From contig URXG01000051.1 of assembly GCA_900551715.1 (NCBI GenBank), forward strand, positions 1-18,483: a stretch of 18,483 nt of DNA, written 5' to 3'. The notes beneath the pieces were generated by a model, which searched no databases, was not told where the DNA came from, and saw only the letters and a list, made by a program, of their open reading frames with translations. Below, one piece after another: positions 1 to 8,475 of this stretch. How positions within the stretch are numbered: the stretch's first letter is position 1; each line of letters starts with the position of its first letter. Origin of the DNA: an uncultured Blautia sp. GTDB taxonomy: Bacteria; Bacillota; Clostridia; Lachnospirales; Lachnospiraceae. The position numbers and the translations under genes were made by a program.

Positions 1-919
1 TCATTACCATGTGGTCAACAAGCTCCTGAGCTTCTTTCTCTGTAAGAGTTCCGTTAGCGAGATCTCTTTCGATATAGACATCAAGGAATGTGGAGATACG
101 TCCAACACTCATTGCAGCACCGTTCTGAGTTTTGATTGCTGCCAGATATCCGAAGTACAGCCACTGGAATGCTTCTCTTGCATCTTTAGCCGGCTGGGAA
201 ATATCATATCCGTAAGCTTCTGCCATAACTTTCATGCCTTTCAGTGCACGGATCTGGTCTGCAATCTCTTCACGAAGCTGGAAGTCATAACGTCTCATAC
301 CCTGACGGTCACATGCTGCGAAGTCTTTCTGTTTTCCTTCGATCAGCGCGTCGATACCATACAGAGCCACACGTCTGTAATCACCTACGATACGTCCACG
401 TCCGTAAGTATCCGGAAGACCTGTAAGGATTTTGTTATGACGAGCCAGTTTCATTTCTGGTGTATAGATATCAAATACACCCTGGTTATGTGTCTTAAAT
501 TCATAGTTATGGAATACATCCTTGATCTTGTCACTTACTTTGTATCCGTAAGTTTCACAAGCCTGTTCTGCCATTTTGATACCACCATATGGCATGAAAG
601 CACGTTTCAGAGGTTTGTCTGTCTGAAGACCAACAACCTTTTCCAGATCTTTCAGATCCTCATCAATATATCCTGCACCATAAGCTGTCAGAGATGTAAC
701 AACTTCTGTCTCCATATCCAGAACGCCGCCTTTTGCACGTTCTTCTTTCTGAAGTTCCTGAAGTTTACCCCAGAGCTTATTTGTTGCTTCTGTAGGTTCT
801 TCCAGGAAAGAGGCATCTCCTTCATAAGGTGTGTAGTTCATGCTGATAAAGTTACGTACGTCGATTTTTTCTTTCCAACGGTTTCCTTTGAAACCTTCCC
901 ACTGTGAAAAGTTTTTCAT
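1..919 (-). CDS. pflB: Formate acetyltransferase (pyruvate formate-lyase), N-terminal 306 residues, cut by the window edge
   Basis: Pyruvate formate-lyase converts pyruvate and CoA to acetyl-CoA and formate in the cytoplasm and is a main anaerobic energy enzyme. The translated N-terminus (MKNFSQWEGFKGNRWKEKID) and the following motifs (MNYTPYEGDASFL, TGLPDTYGRGRIVGDYRRVA, GMKVMAEAYGYD) match the PFL family closely. The start is ATG at 917-919, preceded by an AGAGGTG ribosome site about 9 bases upstream. Only the first ~306 of the usual ~700-750 residues are present; the Cys-Cys active site and the C-terminal glycyl-radical loop lie beyond base 1, so integrity cannot be judged. The activase gene pflA often follows and would be to the left of the window. 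Confidence 0.97.
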   Translation of the reverse strand, partial: MKNFSQWEGFKGNRWKEKIDVRNFISMNYTPYEGDASFLEEPTEATNKLWGKLQELQKEERAKGGVLDMETEVVTSLTAYGAGYIDEDLKDLEKVVGLQTDKPLKRAFMPYGGIKMAEQACETYGYKVSDKIKDVFHNYEFKTHNQGVFDIYTPEMKLARHNKILTGLPDTYGRGRIVGDYRRVALYGIDALIEGKQKDFAACDRQGMRRYDFQLREEIADQIRALKGMKVMAEAYGYDISQPAKDAREAFQWLYFGYLAAIKTQNGAAMSVGRISTFLDVYIERDLANGTLTEKEAQELVDHMVM

Positions 920-1040
920 TAAATTCTGCACCTCTCTTATGATTTTATTCCGCGTATGTCCAGTCTAACTTTTCTTCTAAAGAAAAATAAGACCGAAATC
1001 TTATTATAGTTACAATGTAAATCATTTTGTTTACGGCAAC

Positions 1041-1070
1041 AGTGTACACTACTCGGCACTACAATGTCAA
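1041..1070 (-). promoter_or_regulatory. Candidate sigma-A promoter for pflB
   Basis: On the minus strand TTGACA (1065-1070) is followed after 18 bases by TACACT (1041-1046), giving a leader of roughly 115 bases before pflB. A separate perfect TATAAT lies at 1003-1008 without a clear -35 and could be a second start. A small inverted repeat, GTAAA (1017-1021) and TTTAC (1030-1034), sits just downstream of the proposed start and may be an operator. The rest of 920-1150 is AT-rich with no gene. Confidence 0.45.
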
Positions 1071-1153
1071 TTATTTAACGAATGCTCTTGATTTTATACA
1101 ATTTAGATGCGTTTAACTCCCGTTTTTAGCCTCTTGCTGAATGTTTTTCTCAA

Positions 1154-1188
1154 TAAAAAAATCCTCTGATTATTATAAACCAGAGGAT
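1154..1188 (-). terminator. Rho-independent terminator of the hybrid kinase gene
   Basis: The 8-bp perfect stem ATCCTCTG (1161-1168) / CAGAGGAT (1181-1188) has a 12-base loop. It is flanked by an A-run on the left (T-run on the minus strand) and a T-run on the right, so it could work in both directions. It lies 37 bases past the kinase stop. Confidence 0.8.
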
Positions 1189-1224
1189 ATTTTTTATTCG
1201 TCGCTTTTGTATTTATCTGTTTTA

Positions 1225-3774
1225 TCAACCCTCATTTTTCTTTTCCAGAAGTTTCTGAACTGTCTCCTGCAAGATCTTCATGTTGATAGGTTTTACCAGA
1301 TGCGCATTCATTCCTGACTCCATGGTACGGATCACATCTTCAGCAAAAGAATTGGCTGTCAGTGCCAGGATGATCACTGTTTCCGCATCTGCCCTTTGCT
1401 GGCTGCGGATAAGTCGTGCTGCTTCACATCCATCAACTTCCGGCATCATGATATCCATAAGAATTACATCATAGGCAAATTCTTCTGACTGGCAGAACAT
1501 TTCTACGGATTCTCTTCCACCAGGTGCCAGATCTACAATTGCCCTCTGTTCTTCCAGAAGTTCTCCTACGAATTCCCGGTTCATGTCGTTATCGTCCACC
1601 ACCATGATCCGAAGCCCTTCCAGGATATTGATGGTTTTTTCTTTCTCTCCCTTCACATCCTTCTGTTGGATATCCGGCTGTGTATCTACGCTGAAAGTGC
1701 CTTCAGCATCTGGTGCAAATGGCAGTGTGATAATGATCTTTGTACCTTTTCCTTCTTCACTTTCTGCCTTTATCTGTCCACCTTTCTGAGTAACCAGATT
1801 TTTTACAATAGACATCCCCAGTCCATTCCCGGCAGCTGATCTGTCTCCAAATCTTTTTTCCATAGAATACGGTTCAAAAAGTCTTGGCAAAAATTCACTG
1901 GACATTCCAATTCCCGTATCTTCTATTACAAAAATATAATTCTTATTGTCAATTCCTGCCTGATGAAGTGAAACCGTAATACTGTCCCCTTTGTTGGTAA
2001 AACGAAGTGCATTGGAAACCACCGCCCCGAGAATTTTTTCCAGTTTCAGAGCATCCCCTATAACAACAGGGCACTCTACATCTGTCTTTACAGTAAACTG
2101 TTTTCCCTCTTCTTCTGCAGCTTTTCCATAAGGTTTCAGAATATCTTTCAGTGTCTCCGTAAGATTCATGGATTTTCTCTGCAAAGGAACCAGGGCATAT
2201 TCCGGTCTGGACATTTCCAGTATATCATTAACCATCTCCAACATTCTTCTGGCTTCCTGTTCCAGTTTTTTCTGATAAACCAGACGCTTCTCAGGAGTAC
2301 AGTTTTCTCGCATGGTAAGCTCATTCATTCCCAGAATAATATTGAGCGGTGTTCTCATTTCGTGACTCATATTGGCAAAAAACTTCTGCTGAGACATCTC
2401 GCTGGCTTCCGCAGCATTCAAAGCATCTTCCAGAAGCCTGGTATGTTGCAGCTGACGTTTCTTTTCTGTATCAATTTTACGAAATGCAAGAATAATTTCA
2501 TTTTTTCCCAGAATGTCATCCTGGATTACTGAAATATTGACCCAGCATTCCCTGCCGTTTATTTTATGCAGAAAATCTCCTCCATAATTCCTGATGTTCT
2601 CAGAAACAACTTTTCGGACATTTTCCAGCGAAAAAGCATTTTTCAGATCTCTGGCTGTTCTGTCGTCCAAAACAGTCAGAAAACCTTCCAGCATCTCATC
2701 ATATTTTCCCTGTTCTGCAAGAGTCCTTTCCATTTCATTTGAGTTTTTGATCCTTACATAGGTTTCATCTTTCAGGTTAATTCTGTAAAGAGCATAATAA
2801 GTATTACTCAGTGCCTGCATCATAAGCCTTACATAATGTACAGAATTACCTCTTCTCAAATCTCGCAGATACAGGCCCAGCATAGCCAGAAGGAGAATTG
2901 CCAGAACACCTCCACAATACCAGAGAATCTTATAAAAGCCAATCAGCAATATATAACGCGGTACTGTCATCACACAGAGCCAGCCATTGCTGACCGTACA
3001 ATGATAAATATCCCTTTTCCTTCCGGTGATATCCACAATTCCACCACCGGTTTTGTCCAACGAACCCTCCTTTATTTTCTGACACATATTTGCTGCATAT
3101 TCTTCTGTTGCATCTTCATCCACCATAAATGGCGCATCATAAAACAACAGTCTGCCATTTTCATCAAAAAGATAATAGGCGCCCTGATCCATAAGTTTCA
3201 GATCCATATGGATATTCTGATAATTTTCCCGTTCCAGAAAAATGGCAATAGCATTCCCGGAAAAAGACTCCACAGCTGCCACAACTGTCAGTTCTCCTCT
3301 TTCTGATTCTTCTTCTGCCACATTACAGAACACAACATCACCTGCAGCTTTTCTGGCTTTATAGTACCAGTCTGTGTTCTGATAATTTTTCAATCTGGAT
3401 TTGTCATTTATATTAGAGGCAATTTTCTCACCATTTTTCATTACGCAGCTTTGTAAATCCGAATCCCCAACTACAGCAGCTGTCTGCTTCAGAAAATTTT
3501 CCATCTTATGTGTAAGTTCCTGCTTACTGTAACTGCTGTTTTCCAGTTCTTCCAGATAAAACAGTCCCATCCGTATATAAGTTCTGTAAACAGCTATATT
3601 GCGTTCTTCATCTGCACAGTAACTCCGAACCAGTTCCAGTCCCATGGTTCGTGCGTTGGAAATGAGTGCCTGATAAGTTCCCACCATCGCACTGATTCCC
3701 AGTGCCACGATCAGTGCCAGAACAATTATGGTTTTTATTTTACTGTTTTCAAATCTGATCTTTGTTCTTTTCAT
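1225..3774 (-). CDS. Membrane-bound hybrid sensor histidine kinase with C-terminal receiver domain
   Basis: This is a 849-residue sensor kinase that should autophosphorylate on His and pass the phosphate to its own receiver Asp. Domains in order: transmembrane helix (~13-33), extracytoplasmic Cache-like sensor region (~35-268), second helix (~275-303), PAS-like region (~315-445), HisKA with H-box FFANMSHEMRTPLN (His471), HATPase_c with N-box Asn588 in SNALRFT, G1 box EDTGIGM (Asp619) and G2 box GNGLGMSIVKNLV, then a receiver with VDDND, phospho-acceptor Asp774 in VILMDIMMPEVDG, ALTAN and VKP. No HPt or output domain is present, so a separate phosphotransfer partner is likely. Start choice: AGGGAG directly abuts the ATG at 3780, whereas the ATG at 3774 has 6 bases spacing, so the second is preferred. 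No partner regulator is adjacent, and the ligand is unknown. Confidence 0.92.
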   Translation of the reverse strand: MKRTKIRFENSKIKTIIVLALIVALGISAMVGTYQALISNARTMGLELVRSYCADEERNIAVYRTYIRMGLFYLEELENSSYSKQELTHKMENFLKQTAAVVGDSDLQSCVMKNGEKIASNINDKSRLKNYQNTDWYYKARKAAGDVVFCNVAEEESERGELTVVAAVESFSGNAIAIFLERENYQNIHMDLKLMDQGAYYLFDENGRLLFYDAPFMVDEDATEEYAANMCQKIKEGSLDKTGGGIVDITGRKRDIYHCTVSNGWLCVMTVPRYILLIGFYKILWYCGGVLAILLLAMLGLYLRDLRRGNSVHYVRLMMQALSNTYYALYRINLKDETYVRIKNSNEMERTLAEQGKYDEMLEGFLTVLDDRTARDLKNAFSLENVRKVVSENIRNYGGDFLHKINGRECWVNISVIQDDILGKNEIILAFRKIDTEKKRQLQHTRLLEDALNAAEASEMSQQKFFANMSHEMRTPLNIILGMNELTMRENCTPEKRLVYQKKLEQEARRMLEMVNDILEMSRPEYALVPLQRKSMNLTETLKDILKPYGKAAEEEGKQFTVKTDVECPVVIGDALKLEKILGAVVSNALRFTNKGDSITVSLHQAGIDNKNYIFVIEDTGIGMSSEFLPRLFEPYSMEKRFGDRSAAGNGLGMSIVKNLVTQKGGQIKAESEEGKGTKIIITLPFAPDAEGTFSVDTQPDIQQKDVKGEKEKTINILEGLRIMVVDDNDMNREFVGELLEEQRAIVDLAPGGRESVEMFCQSEEFAYDVILMDIMMPEVDGCEAARLIRSQQRADAETVIILALTANSFAEDVIRTMESGMNAHLVKPINMKILQETVQKLLEKKNEG

Positions 3775-3820
3775 ACTCATCTCCCTGTACTTTTATGATA
3801 TTTAAATTTTGTACTGAGAG

Positions 3821-3874
3821 AAAAAAAATCTCCCCTTCATGATAAAAACATTTTATCATAAAAAAGGGAGATTT
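3821..3874 (-). terminator. Long hairpin terminator downstream of the scr remnant
   Basis: A long stem is formed by AAATCTCCC (from 3826) with GGGAGATTT (to 3874). Inside it is a perfect 9-bp hairpin ATGATAAAA (3839-3847) / TTTTATCAT (3851-3859). On the minus strand it is followed by an eight-T run (3821-3828). It ends transcription of the broken sucrose gene ahead of the kinase. Confidence 0.75.
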
Positions 3875-3939
3875 CTATAATAAAAATCAAAAGAAAAAGA
3901 ATAAAATTTTTCTGATGGTTTTATGATTTTGATCAAATA

Positions 3940-4453
3940 TTATTTTGTAAATTTCATGGAATCCAGCTGATAAAGAGTTCCTTTTATCTGCTGTGCATTT
4001 ATCTTTAATGCCTGCTTTCTGTCCTGCGGATAATATCTTGTAGAAAAAACCACTTCCCCTTTATTAAGATAAACTTCCGCAGCTGTAGTATCACCAAGGA
4101 TACGGATGTCTTTCAGCATCTGTTTGTGTTTTCTTGTAAAGAGTGACAGATACTTCAGTTCTTCATCCAGATTGTTATTGGTGTTTGCCAGTATCAACTG
4201 ATAGCCTCTGGCAGTAAGCACATCACTGATTCCTGCCACTTCTCTGCTGATAGTATCTGAATTGATCTTTGGCAGTATTACCCCTACAAGGCTGGTCTTT
4301 TTTGTTCTCAGAGTCTGTGCCTGTGCAGAAGGCTGATAACCAGTCTCCTCAATGACTTTACGGATAATTTCCTTTTTCTCCTCACTTACATACCCTTTAT
4401 TCAGATATCTTGATACCGTCCCCCGCCAGTCTGGCGATTTCATTTATATTCAT
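3940..4453 (-). pseudogene. Chimeric relic: LacI-type sucrose repressor N-terminus fused to GH32 sucrose hydrolase C-terminus
   Basis: The segment is two broken genes joined. The proper repressor start is ATG 4453 (RBS AAAGAGGTAAG), giving MNINEIARLAG, the first helix of a LacI-family HTH. The frame then breaks. The next frame resumes with GTVSRYLNKGYVSEEKKE and continues into the ligand-binding domain (LVGVILPKI, REVAGISDVLTARGYQLIL). By comparison with the family about 11 bases of the HTH turn are missing. At about 4137-4142 the LacI homology stops after LKYLSLF. The remaining ~65 codons (DIRILGDTTAAEVYLNKGEV, FSTRYYP, LDSMKF) resemble the C-terminal beta-sandwich of GH32 sucrose-6-phosphate hydrolases. 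The parts probably came from adjacent scrR and scrB genes by internal deletion. An ORF of 167 codons (3940-4443) is still open but lacks a complete HTH and any hydrolase catalytic domain, so no function is expected. Confidence 0.75.
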
Positions 4454-4500
4454 AGCCTTACCTCTTTCCACACATGATCAGTGAAAATTTATGTTTATCC

Positions 4501-4615
4501 GTAACTGTTCAGTACCCTCACAGTTACGAGTCAAAATGCATTCCAAATCCTCTTCGTTACTCATAACCAAATTCTTCCCTGCTTTTTCTCTCAGAATTGG
4601 TTACTGCAACCCTGT
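4501..4615. repeat. Hairpin-rich intergenic element, possibly a dispersed repeat
   Basis: Two inverted repeats are visible: GTAACTGT (4501-4508) / ACAGTTAC (4520-4527), and AACCAAATTCT (4566-4576) with AGAATTGGTT (4593-4602), which has one base missing. The segment reads like intergenic repeats I associate with Blautia-type genomes, but that is recall, and no second copy occurs in this window. It separates the scr relic from the first URO-D gene. Confidence 0.35.
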
Positions 4616-4701
4616 TTTTTTATTCTGGTCTTCTGTATGATAAAGACAGTTAGATCGTGATAGAAAATTAAAAATTTCAATATTTGAAGGAGGGTTTTCC
4701 T

Positions 4702-5745
4702 ATGTTAACAGCTAAACAGAATATGATCGAATGTATGAAGCCAGGCGGACAGCCGGACCGTTATGTAAACCAGTATGAAGCTATTAAACTTCTTTTCCAT
4801 CCATTTATGTTTTCCAGTCCCGCACCGCAGAAAGGTCAGCTGAATGTTGTAAATGCATGGGGTGTTACCAACAGTTTTCCTGACAATGTACCAGGTGCTT
4901 TTCCGGTTCATACACCAGACAAAATTGTGGTAAAAGACATTGAGCACTGGAAAGATTATGTAAAAGCACCTTCTCTTGATTTTCCACAGGAAGCATGGGA
5001 TCAGTGCAAAGCAATGTATGATGCTGTAGATGGAGAAAAAGCCTTCAAAGCTCCATTCATCGCTCCTGGTCTTTTTGAACAGACACATCATCTCTGCGAA
5101 ATGGTAAATGCTCTGTATTATTACGTAGATTATGAAGATGAAATGCATGATATGATCAAATATCTGACTGAATGGGAACTGAAACTGGCAGAAGGTATCT
5201 GTGATCATCTTCATCCAGATATGATTTTCCATCATGATGACTGGGGCAGCCATGACAGTACATTCCTCAGTCCTTCCATGTTTGAGGATTACTTCCTGGA
5301 TTCTTATAAACAGATTTACGGTTATTACAAAGACCATGGTGTAAAATATGTTGTTCATCATTCTGACAGCTACGCAGCTACACTGGTTCCTGATATGATC
5401 GAAATGGGTATTGATGTATTCCAGGGCTGCATGAAAACCAACAACGTTCCTGAACTCATCAAAAAATATGGTGACAAAATCAGCTTCATGGGCGTCATCG
5501 AAAATGCATTTGTTGATCATGAAGGCTGGACTGATGAAGAATGCGAAAAAGTTGTTCGAGAAACTGTTGCGGACTGTGGTATGCACAGCTTTATCCCCTG
5601 CATTGCACAGGGCGGACCCGGTTCCGTATATCCAGGTGTATATTTATCTCTGGCAAAAGCTATTGACAAAGTAAACTATGAACAATTTGGATTTACACCG
5701 GAACAACAGGCCGAGATGCGTCTCCCACATGATATTATGTTCTGA
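4702..5745 (+). CDS. Uroporphyrinogen decarboxylase-superfamily protein (putative corrinoid-type methyltransferase), paralog 1
   Basis: The 347-residue protein belongs to the URO-D superfamily (PF01208), which includes HemE and the cobalamin-dependent methyltransferases (MtaA/MtbA, CmuA, OdmB-type O-demethylases). The HemE N-terminal substrate motif (RQAGRY-type) is absent, so it is not a haem enzyme. Visible motifs are HHDDWGS (177-183), VVHHSDSY (217-224), QGCM with Cys243, and GGPGSVYPGVY (304-314). HHSDS lies where methyltransferase members carry the zinc-binding HxC, so the first Cys seems replaced by Ser while a later Cys remains. ATG 4702 is chosen because AAGGAGGG lies 7 bases upstream; an in-frame TTG at 4684 would lie on top of that site. 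It is transcribed alone on the plus strand, convergent with the PucR-type gene. It clearly resembles the protein at 7409-8449, sharing these motifs in the same order. Substrate and reaction are unknown. Confidence 0.85.
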   Translation: MLTAKQNMIECMKPGGQPDRYVNQYEAIKLLFHPFMFSSPAPQKGQLNVVNAWGVTNSFPDNVPGAFPVHTPDKIVVKDIEHWKDYVKAPSLDFPQEAWDQCKAMYDAVDGEKAFKAPFIAPGLFEQTHHLCEMVNALYYYVDYEDEMHDMIKYLTEWELKLAEGICDHLHPDMIFHHDDWGSHDSTFLSPSMFEDYFLDSYKQIYGYYKDHGVKYVVHHSDSYAATLVPDMIEMGIDVFQGCMKTNNVPELIKKYGDKISFMGVIENAFVDHEGWTDEECEKVVRETVADCGMHSFIPCIAQGGPGSVYPGVYLSLAKAIDKVNYEQFGFTPEQQAEMRLPHDIMF

Positions 5746-5751
5746 TCGTAA

Positions 5752-5784
5752 AATAACTGCCGGGTGCTTGTACCCGGCAGTTAT
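5752..5784. terminator. Convergent bidirectional terminator
   Basis: A perfect 13-bp GC-rich stem, ATAACTGCCGGGT (5753-5765) / ACCCGGCAGTTAT (5772-5784), has a 6-base loop. It sits directly between the convergent URO-D gene and the regulator gene, overlapping the regulator's last base. The flanking T content is modest on both sides. Confidence 0.8.
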
Positions 5785-7253
5785 CATATTGTTTCTCTTA
5801 CTTTTTCCAGTGCATCCAGAAAATGCATGGAAATATAACAATAATTCCGTACTTTTTCATCATCCAAATCCACTTTCATATTTTCCTGAATCTTTTTTAT
5901 ACGATATACCGTTGTATTACGGTGCATAAATAATTCTGCTGATGTCTGGGCTATAGATCGTTCATGATCCAGGAAACACAAAAGAGTCCCAAACATTTCA
6001 TCTCCTTTTTGTTTTTCTTTCCACAGGCGGTATACAGCCGGCATTACTGCCATTACTTTATCCTTTACATCGGCTTTTGCTGTCAGCAAATATTCCACCG
6101 CATAGTTTTCAAAATACTGAAAAGCTTTTTGTTTTTGTTTGTTCATTCCACGTTCCAGTGCATATGTAGCCTGTCGATAAAATGTAGATATTTTCTTTAT
6201 TCCCTCCTGATTCGGAAGACTGAATCCGACACACACCGGATTGTGAACCACCACATTTCTAAGTAATGCACAGGCATCATAATCTTTTGACAAATCTTTT
6301 GTGGACAACAGTATAAGATCATTATCCCATATATAAATTCCTGTATCCATCAGATTCTGCATCAGCATACGCATCAGCGAATTCGTTTTCCTTTCCAGAT
6401 TTACCGGTGCATCTTTCTCTTTAAATCGAATCAATGTTATATAATAAACATCATCCGATTGCCATCCCATATATTTTAACTGCATGTTCAGTTTTACAGG
6501 ATCATAAGGTTTTTCCATCATTATATTTAAAAACACGCTGCTGTTTCCTGCTACCGGATCCTTCCAAAACGACTGACCCAGTGCAGGACCCAGAATTTCT
6601 GCCAGTTTCTGTAACAGCTGCATATCTCCCTGGTTCAGTCGTCGCTCTTTTGCTATCAGATTTATTCGTCCACATATTATGTTGTTAAAATAAATACATA
6701 ATGTGGTCCCACCCAGATTAATGATATTGTTTTGAGGTAAATCATAACTGACTTTATCATGAGAATAAAATTCATTATTTTTACTGCTGAATTTAATCAT
6801 ATTAATTGCATTCACAGACGAATACCCATATTGACAAAGATATGCCCACTCACTGTCCAGTTCATGTTCGCCATAGACACTGGTCCGACCCAGAACTTTG
6901 TTATTGGCATCAAAAAGAACCATTGGATTTTTAAGCATTTTATAAGCCTGATCCATCGCCGCCTGATAGTCCTGCTGTCCTACATATTCCTTAATTTTGC
7001 TGATCCAGTCTTCATGTGCATCAAATACGGACTGGATCAGCTCAAATACTCTGGTGATCTCCATATCATAAATAATAATGCGGTCACCTTCCCCATCACA
7101 TACTATATAATTCTGCTCCTTGTAAATATGCACACAGTTTGTTGCATAGGCCAGACGTGCACTGTTCAGAATAGCCGGTGCATCTTCCCTGATCTCAAGT
7201 TTTATATCTAACTCTGAAATCTGATTTGCAATCATCCACATGCTTAATTTCAA
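5784..7253 (-). CDS. PucR/CdaR-type transcriptional regulator
   Basis: The 489-residue protein has the layout of PucR/CdaR-like regulators: an N-terminal sensory region (~1-230, possibly GAF-like around 100-225), a central degenerate nucleotidyl-cyclase-like region (~255-375), and a C-terminal PucR HTH from about residue 423 (LLCFLDHERSIAQTSAELFM, then HRNTTVYRIKKIQE). Such proteins usually control catabolic genes in response to a small molecule. It lies between the two URO-D genes and most likely controls this locus. The start is a TTG at 7251-7253, placed 7 bases after a GGGGGG ribosome site. An ATG at 7258 stops after two codons, and the next in-frame ATG is too far from the ribosome site. 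A TATAAT at 7304-7309 could be its -10, without a good -35. The ligand is unknown. Confidence 0.85.
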   Translation of the reverse strand: MKLSMWMIANQISELDIKLEIREDAPAILNSARLAYATNCVHIYKEQNYIVCDGEGDRIIIYDMEITRVFELIQSVFDAHEDWISKIKEYVGQQDYQAAMDQAYKMLKNPMVLFDANNKVLGRTSVYGEHELDSEWAYLCQYGYSSVNAINMIKFSSKNNEFYSHDKVSYDLPQNNIINLGGTTLCIYFNNIICGRINLIAKERRLNQGDMQLLQKLAEILGPALGQSFWKDPVAGNSSVFLNIMMEKPYDPVKLNMQLKYMGWQSDDVYYITLIRFKEKDAPVNLERKTNSLMRMLMQNLMDTGIYIWDNDLILLSTKDLSKDYDACALLRNVVVHNPVCVGFSLPNQEGIKKISTFYRQATYALERGMNKQKQKAFQYFENYAVEYLLTAKADVKDKVMAVMPAVYRLWKEKQKGDEMFGTLLCFLDHERSIAQTSAELFMHRNTTVYRIKKIQENMKVDLDDEKVRNYCYISMHFLDALEKVRETI

Positions 7254-7345
7254 GCCATATCCCCCCTGTATCTCAAAATCCTATCTACATTTATTTGACC
7301 TGAATTATATCTATTATTTTCACTTTATATATTGCTATTTTATCA

Positions 7346-7390
7346 CAAAAAGCAGTCCTGTAAAATGCCTTTATGGACTTTCACAGGACT
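7346..7390 (-). terminator. Terminator of the transporter/URO-D operon
   Basis: The stem AGTCCTGT (7354-7361) / ACAGGACT (7383-7390) has a partly paired AT-rich interior and is followed on the minus strand by CTGCTTTTTG. It lies 18 bases past the stop of the second URO-D gene and upstream of the regulator. Confidence 0.65.
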
Positions 7391-7408
7391 GATGCTTGCA
7401 ACTGTTTT

Positions 7409-8449
7409 TTACTTTTCAAAATGCGTCATTGGTTTGGTTATTTCCTGATTATCGTTATGAACAACTTCTCCACCACGATTTATTGCATCAATGACTTCTG
7501 TAATAAAATCATATACTCCAGGGAACACAGAACCAGGTTCTCCCATAACAGTAGCCGGGATAAAATAGTTCTTGGAATTTACTTCACTGATCACTTTTCT
7601 TGTCTCAGCTTCTACATATTCTTTTGTCCAGTCACCCCGGTCAACCTTTCCGTTATCAATACCACCCTGGAAAGAAATCTTTCCGCCATAGGTTTTGATA
7701 AGTTTTGGAATGTCATTACCATACATACATCCCTGCCAGATATCAATGCCCATTTTGATCATACTTGGAACCAGGTTGGCTCCATAAGAATCACTGTGAT
7801 GGATGATCAGTTCTACACCGTTCGCCTTCCAGTATCCATAAATCTTTTCGTAAGCAGGAAGCAGGAACTCATCAAACATTTCCGGTGAAAGGAAAGAAGA
7901 TTTCTGGCTGCCCCAGTCATCATGATGAAACAGTGCATCCGGATGAAAATGATCTATTACTTCTTTTGCTACTTTAATTTCATATTCTACCAGGTAATCA
8001 ATTAATTCATGCATTGCCTCCGGTTCATCATAGAAATTAATCATACATTCTTCCATTCCCATCAGGTAATGAAGCTTTTCAAAAATCCCAGGTGCAATGA
8101 ACGGTGCCACAAAATATTGTTCTCTGTCAATGGCATTTACCTGTTCAATGGTTGGTGCCCATTCTTCATCTGTGAATTCTGTTCTGGGCATATGTACTTT
8201 TTCTTTCCATTTTGTTACGTCATCTACTACAACATATTCCGGTGATGTATTAGGAAACATTCCTGGCACATTTTCCGGGAATTCTATCTGCACACCCCAT
8301 CCGTTTTTCCAGGTACCACCTTTCTGAACATTGCCCATTGCAAACAAAGTCGCCGGGTCAAATGCAAGTTTCACATATTCAAACTGATTTACATATTCAT
8401 CAAGTTTTTCTCCTCTGATACATGCAAGTACTTTCTGTTTTGGTGTCAT
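7409..8449 (-). CDS. Uroporphyrinogen decarboxylase-superfamily protein (putative corrinoid-type methyltransferase), paralog 2
   Basis: This 346-residue protein is a close paralog of the product of 4702-5745, with the same order of motifs: YVNQFEYVKLAFDP near the N-terminus, FVAPFIAPGIFE, HHDDWGS (175-181), LIIHHSDSYGANLVPSM (214-230), QGCM with Cys241, and GEPGSVFPGVY (303-313). It again has HxS where methyltransferase URO-D proteins usually show HxC, and lacks HemE signatures. ATG 8449 follows AAGGGGGA at 7 bases. It is the second gene of an operon with the upstream symporter (26-base gap), so its substrate probably enters through that transporter. A demethylase or methyltransferase role is inferred from the family only; no corrinoid-binding protein gene is nearby. 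One paralog may act on the substrate and the other on a methyl carrier. Confidence 0.85.
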   Translation of the reverse strand: MTPKQKVLACIRGEKLDEYVNQFEYVKLAFDPATLFAMGNVQKGGTWKNGWGVQIEFPENVPGMFPNTSPEYVVVDDVTKWKEKVHMPRTEFTDEEWAPTIEQVNAIDREQYFVAPFIAPGIFEKLHYLMGMEECMINFYDEPEAMHELIDYLVEYEIKVAKEVIDHFHPDALFHHDDWGSQKSSFLSPEMFDEFLLPAYEKIYGYWKANGVELIIHHSDSYGANLVPSMIKMGIDIWQGCMYGNDIPKLIKTYGGKISFQGGIDNGKVDRGDWTKEYVEAETRKVISEVNSKNYFIPATVMGEPGSVFPGVYDFITEVIDAINRGGEVVHNDNQEITKPMTHFEK

Positions 8450-8475
8450 AATGATTTCCCCCTTTTCATCACTGT

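Noticed and set aside
11..907. A 298-codon plus-strand open frame
   Set aside because: It lies antisense to pflB, has a low-complexity Phe/Ser/Cys-rich translation, no ribosome site and no family resemblance; pflB is certain on the other strand.
1017..1045. A Rex or FNR operator upstream of pflB
   Set aside because: The TGTT...AACA element has only 6 bases between arms (Rex sites have 8) and no TTGAT...ATCAA site is present.
3940..4443. A functional small LacI-family regulator of 167 residues
   Set aside because: The first HTH helix is out of frame, the ligand domain stops after about 60 residues and the tail is hydrolase-like.
4684..4701. TTG start extending the first URO-D protein by six residues
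   Set aside because: The TTG codon overlaps the AAGGAGGG ribosome site that serves ATG 4702.
4705..5586. A 293-codon minus-strand open frame
   Set aside because: It is the antisense shadow of the first URO-D gene, which has strong motifs and a ribosome site.
4702..8449. HemE (uroporphyrinogen decarboxylase of haem synthesis) for the two URO-D proteins
   Set aside because: The N-terminal RQAGRY-type substrate motif is missing, no other haem genes are near, and the context is transporter plus regulator.
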